DNA from: Hyphomicrobiales bacterium
Lineage (GTDB): Bacteria > Pseudomonadota > Alphaproteobacteria > Rhizobiales > Beijerinckiaceae
Length of the DNA stretch: 38,241 bases
Assembly (NCBI GenBank): GCA_027487245.1
Contig: JAIYDY010000073.1
Location: 1-38,241, forward strand
Direction of reading: 5' to 3'
Below the pieces are notes generated by a model. The model did no database searches. It was not told where the DNA came from and worked only from the letters and a program-made list of their open reading frames with translations. The first letter of the stretch is position 1; each line of letters opens with the position of its first letter. Shown in pieces: positions 35,946 to 38,241 of the stretch. The position numbers and the translations under genes are program-made.

Positions 35946-37277
35946 TCACACGCGCCGGGGGCTGAGTTCAGGAAAGCCGAACAGGCCGCCGGGCCGGAAC
36001 ACAAGCACAATCACGAGCGCGGCATGGATGACAAGGTCGCGGCCCTCGATCGGCATCGTCGATGACCAGATCGCCTCGAAGGCTGCAAGAGCGAGGCCAC
36101 CGAGCACGGCACCCGTGATCGAGCCGATGCCGCCAAGGATGGCCGCGATCAGCGCCTTCAGCCCGAGACTGAAGCCGCCGGCAAAGCCCATGCCGCCATA
36201 CAGCGCCGTGACGATGATTCCGGCCAGTCCGGCCAGTCCTGCTGCGATGATCAGCGCCTTGTCGAGCACGGCGCGCTCGCTGACCCCGCACAAGGCTGCC
36301 ATGCCGGCATCATCGGAGACGGCTCGCCACGCCCGGCCATAGCGCGATCGTTGCATGTAGGCCAAGAGGCCGAGGGTCGCCAGAAGCCCGACCAGCACCG
36401 CGAGCGCCGAGGCGCTGGTCATGGTCGTCACGAAATCGCCGGCGCGCATCAGCGGCATGGGCTGGTTGAAGAGCGGCGGCAACCAGCGCATGTCGGCCCC
36501 CTGCGCCAGCCTGAGATACTCCGTCAGGGCGATGCCGGCCCCGACGGTGGCGATCAGCACATGCTGACCCGGTTGGCGCGCCAGCCGGCCAAGGGCCGCC
36601 CGCGACAGGGCAAGGCCGTGCAGGGCAGCGCTGGCGACGCCGATGACGAGCGCCACCAGCACGCCCGCCAGCGCGGTCTCGATGCCGAAGCCCGCCACCG
36701 CGCCCAGCCCGACGATTCCGGCCAGGCTGCCCAGCGCCGCGAACTCGCCGAAGATCAGCACGATCCGCCCCACCAGCCCGTAGATCAGGGCATAGGCCGC
36801 CGCCAGCAGCGCATAGATGGCCGCACTCGGCAGGGCCACGAGCAGCTGCTGGCTGCCATAGGCCAGCCACGAGGGCACCTCGGGCAGGCTGGCCGAGGCA
36901 CTCGGTGGAGCGGGATCAGCCGCCCCGGAAGCAGGGGCATCGAGATAGAACCGCTTCAGGAAAAAGAACGAGGCATCGGCCATGGGGCCGAACTCGGTGG
37001 CAAGGCCGGTCAGGTCGCGCTGGCTTCTGGCACCGCGCTCGGCCGAAAAGCGGCAGATCACGAAACGGGCCTGCATCGCACCGTCCGCCGCGATGGCGCG
37101 ATAGTCGATCCGGAGCGAGAACGGGTAGGGGCCTGGCCTGGTCTGCTGGATGTCCAGACGCGCCGCATCATTGAAGGCCGGCAGCGTCGTGCGGCAGAGG
37201 CGGGCCTCGTCGGCATCGATCAGTTCCCCGCACGCGGCCAGCATCACAAGCAGAATCGCGGCGGCAAGGCGGATCAT
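35946..37277 (-). CDS. Branched-chain amino acid ABC transporter permease (LivH type) with lipoprotein-like N-terminal extension
   Basis: The 443-residue protein has two parts. Residues 1-135 start with a hydrophobic segment and a lipobox-like LAAC at 13-16, followed by a soluble domain with two further cysteines. Residues 140-437 are a LivH-type permease with about eight TM helices and the GFAGGFSLGLKALIAAILGG region that contacts the ATPase. Typical LivH proteins have about 290 residues and no such extension. No LivM, LivF, LivG or binding-protein gene is in the window. Co-transcription with threonine ammonia-lyase hints at amino acid transport. A signal anchor instead of lipid attachment is possible. 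Confidence 0.87.
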   Translation of the reverse strand: MIRLAAAILLVMLAACGELIDADEARLCRTTLPAFNDAARLDIQQTRPGPYPFSLRIDYRAIAADGAMQARFVICRFSAERGARSQRDLTGLATEFGPMADASFFFLKRFYLDAPASGAADPAPPSASASLPEVPSWLAYGSQQLLVALPSAAIYALLAAAYALIYGLVGRIVLIFGEFAALGSLAGIVGLGAVAGFGIETALAGVLVALVIGVASAALHGLALSRAALGRLARQPGQHVLIATVGAGIALTEYLRLAQGADMRWLPPLFNQPMPLMRAGDFVTTMTSASALAVLVGLLATLGLLAYMQRSRYGRAWRAVSDDAGMAALCGVSERAVLDKALIIAAGLAGLAGIIVTALYGGMGFAGGFSLGLKALIAAILGGIGSITGAVLGGLALAAFEAIWSSTMPIEGRDLVIHAALVIVLVFRPGGLFGFPELSPRRV

Positions 37278-37446
37278 GACCGATTGATAACGCAGCCCGG
37301 CGATGGGCAGTAGCGCATTCGGGCCGCAAGGTGAGAGACGTCCGGTGGTCCGCCAGCACCATGGGCATGATCCCAGCTTGACGCGGCCCCTGCCGTCATC
37401 GTTGGGTCAAGGCACACCATGTCGGCAAAAGAGCTGCACCCAAACG

Positions 37447-37917
37447 ATGCCTGATCCATATACAAGCCTCAAGTTCCTGCACCTTATCGGAGTCATCCTG
37501 CTGGTGGGCAATGTCACGGTCACGGCCTCGTGGAAGGTCTATGCCGACTTCAGCGGCGATCCCCGCATCATTGCCCACGCCCAGCGCAGCGTCACGCTGG
37601 CCGATTGGCTCTGGACCCTGCTGGGGATCGCTCTGGTCATGATCGGCGGCTATGGCGCGGCACTGGTGCAGGGCATTGGCCTGTTTGACACGGTCTGGAT
37701 GGTGAGCGGACAGGCCCTGTTCCTGCTCTCCGGGCTGATCTGGCTGGGGCTGATCGTGCCGGTCCAGGCCAGGCAGGCGCGTGCTGCGCGCGAGTTCGCC
37801 GTCAGTGGCGTCATCCCGGACAGCTACTGGCGGCTGTCACGGTGGTGGATGGTCCTCGGCGTCGCCGCCACTATCCCGCTCATTGCCGCGATCTGGGTGA
37901 TGGTGGCCAAGCCGTGA
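37447..37917 (+). CDS. DUF2269 family integral membrane protein
   Basis: The 156-residue protein has four TM helices: residues 8-28 (FLHLIGVILLVGNVTVTASW), about 54-72, 81-103, and 132-153. The start SLKFLHLIGVILLVGN and the APHAQR-like HAQRSVTLADWLW match the DUF2269 family, whose function is unknown. The frame is open upstream, but ATG 37447 is where the family-like sequence begins; the ribosome binding site is weak. It diverges from the permease gene and converges on hemB with 13 bp between. Confidence 0.83.
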   Translation: MPDPYTSLKFLHLIGVILLVGNVTVTASWKVYADFSGDPRIIAHAQRSVTLADWLWTLLGIALVMIGGYGAALVQGIGLFDTVWMVSGQALFLLSGLIWLGLIVPVQARQARAAREFAVSGVIPDSYWRLSRWWMVLGVAATIPLIAAIWVMVAKP

Positions 37918-37930
37918 TGGACGGCAGGCC

Positions 37931-38241
<311 letters not shown>

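Noticed and set aside
34961..36342. Long frames on both strands overlapping ilvA and the permease gene
   Set aside because: The minus-strand ilvA and permease frames carry clear family motifs; the others are out-of-frame shadows.

Overview
This 38.2-kb window looks like an ordinary stretch of chromosome from a high-GC alphaproteobacterium, most likely of the order Hyphomicrobiales (Rhizobiales). This rests on gene order (tRNA-Leu, tig, clpP, clpX, lon, tRNA-Val; lepB-rnc-era; rnr-DUF983-Nudix), on alphaproteobacterial families (DUF1489, SapC, DUF2269, DUF983) and on strong G/C at third codon positions. I see no transposase, integrase, phage gene or CRISPR array, and both window ends cut through genes.

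Region 1 (1-11.7 kb) is a proteostasis block. A partial FkbM-type methyltransferase and a polyphosphate kinase 2 precede tRNA-Leu(UAG) and trigger factor (tig). A convergent membrane regulator-like TPR protein and a small unknown protein separate tig from clpP, clpX and lon. Between clpX and lon sits a secreted Ser/Asn tetrapeptide-repeat protein, followed in another frame by a sorting-tail-like sequence. tRNA-Val(UAC) closes the block. Good intrinsic terminators follow ppk2, tig, clpX and lon, and a heat-shock-like promoter candidate lies upstream of lon.

Region 2 (11.7-22.6 kb) is metabolic and accessory. It holds a DUF1489 protein, two short-chain dehydrogenases, a biotin-dependent acyl-CoA carboxylase alpha subunit overlapping a small secreted protein with a TIMP/NTR-like cysteine pattern, an M20 N-carbamoyl amidohydrolase, idi, sapC, and a divergent set made of a PuuE-like CE4 deacetylase facing ridA-cupin-alpha/beta hydrolase-SDR. 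The latter set, with the amidohydrolase, resembles the parts list of a ureide or cyclic-amide degradation route, but its substrate is not readable from sequence.

Region 3 (22.6-38.2 kb) is RNA metabolism and core functions. It holds a DEAD-box helicase with a DbpA-like domain and FDKP repeats; the minus-strand unit rnr-DUF983-Nudix-MFS; a fatty-acid-hydroxylase-family membrane protein divergent from lepB-rnc-era; a secreted esterase; a minus-strand unit of a LivH-type permease with a lipoprotein-like N-terminal extension, threonine ammonia-lyase and an RDD protein; a DUF2269 membrane protein; and the 3' part of hemB.

The most unusual items are the Ser/Asn-repeat protein with its out-of-frame tail, the TIMP-like secreted protein, the CE4/RidA/cupin/hydrolase set, and the lipoprotein-permease fusion without partner ABC subunits. 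No single item can be declared a new system from sequence alone.
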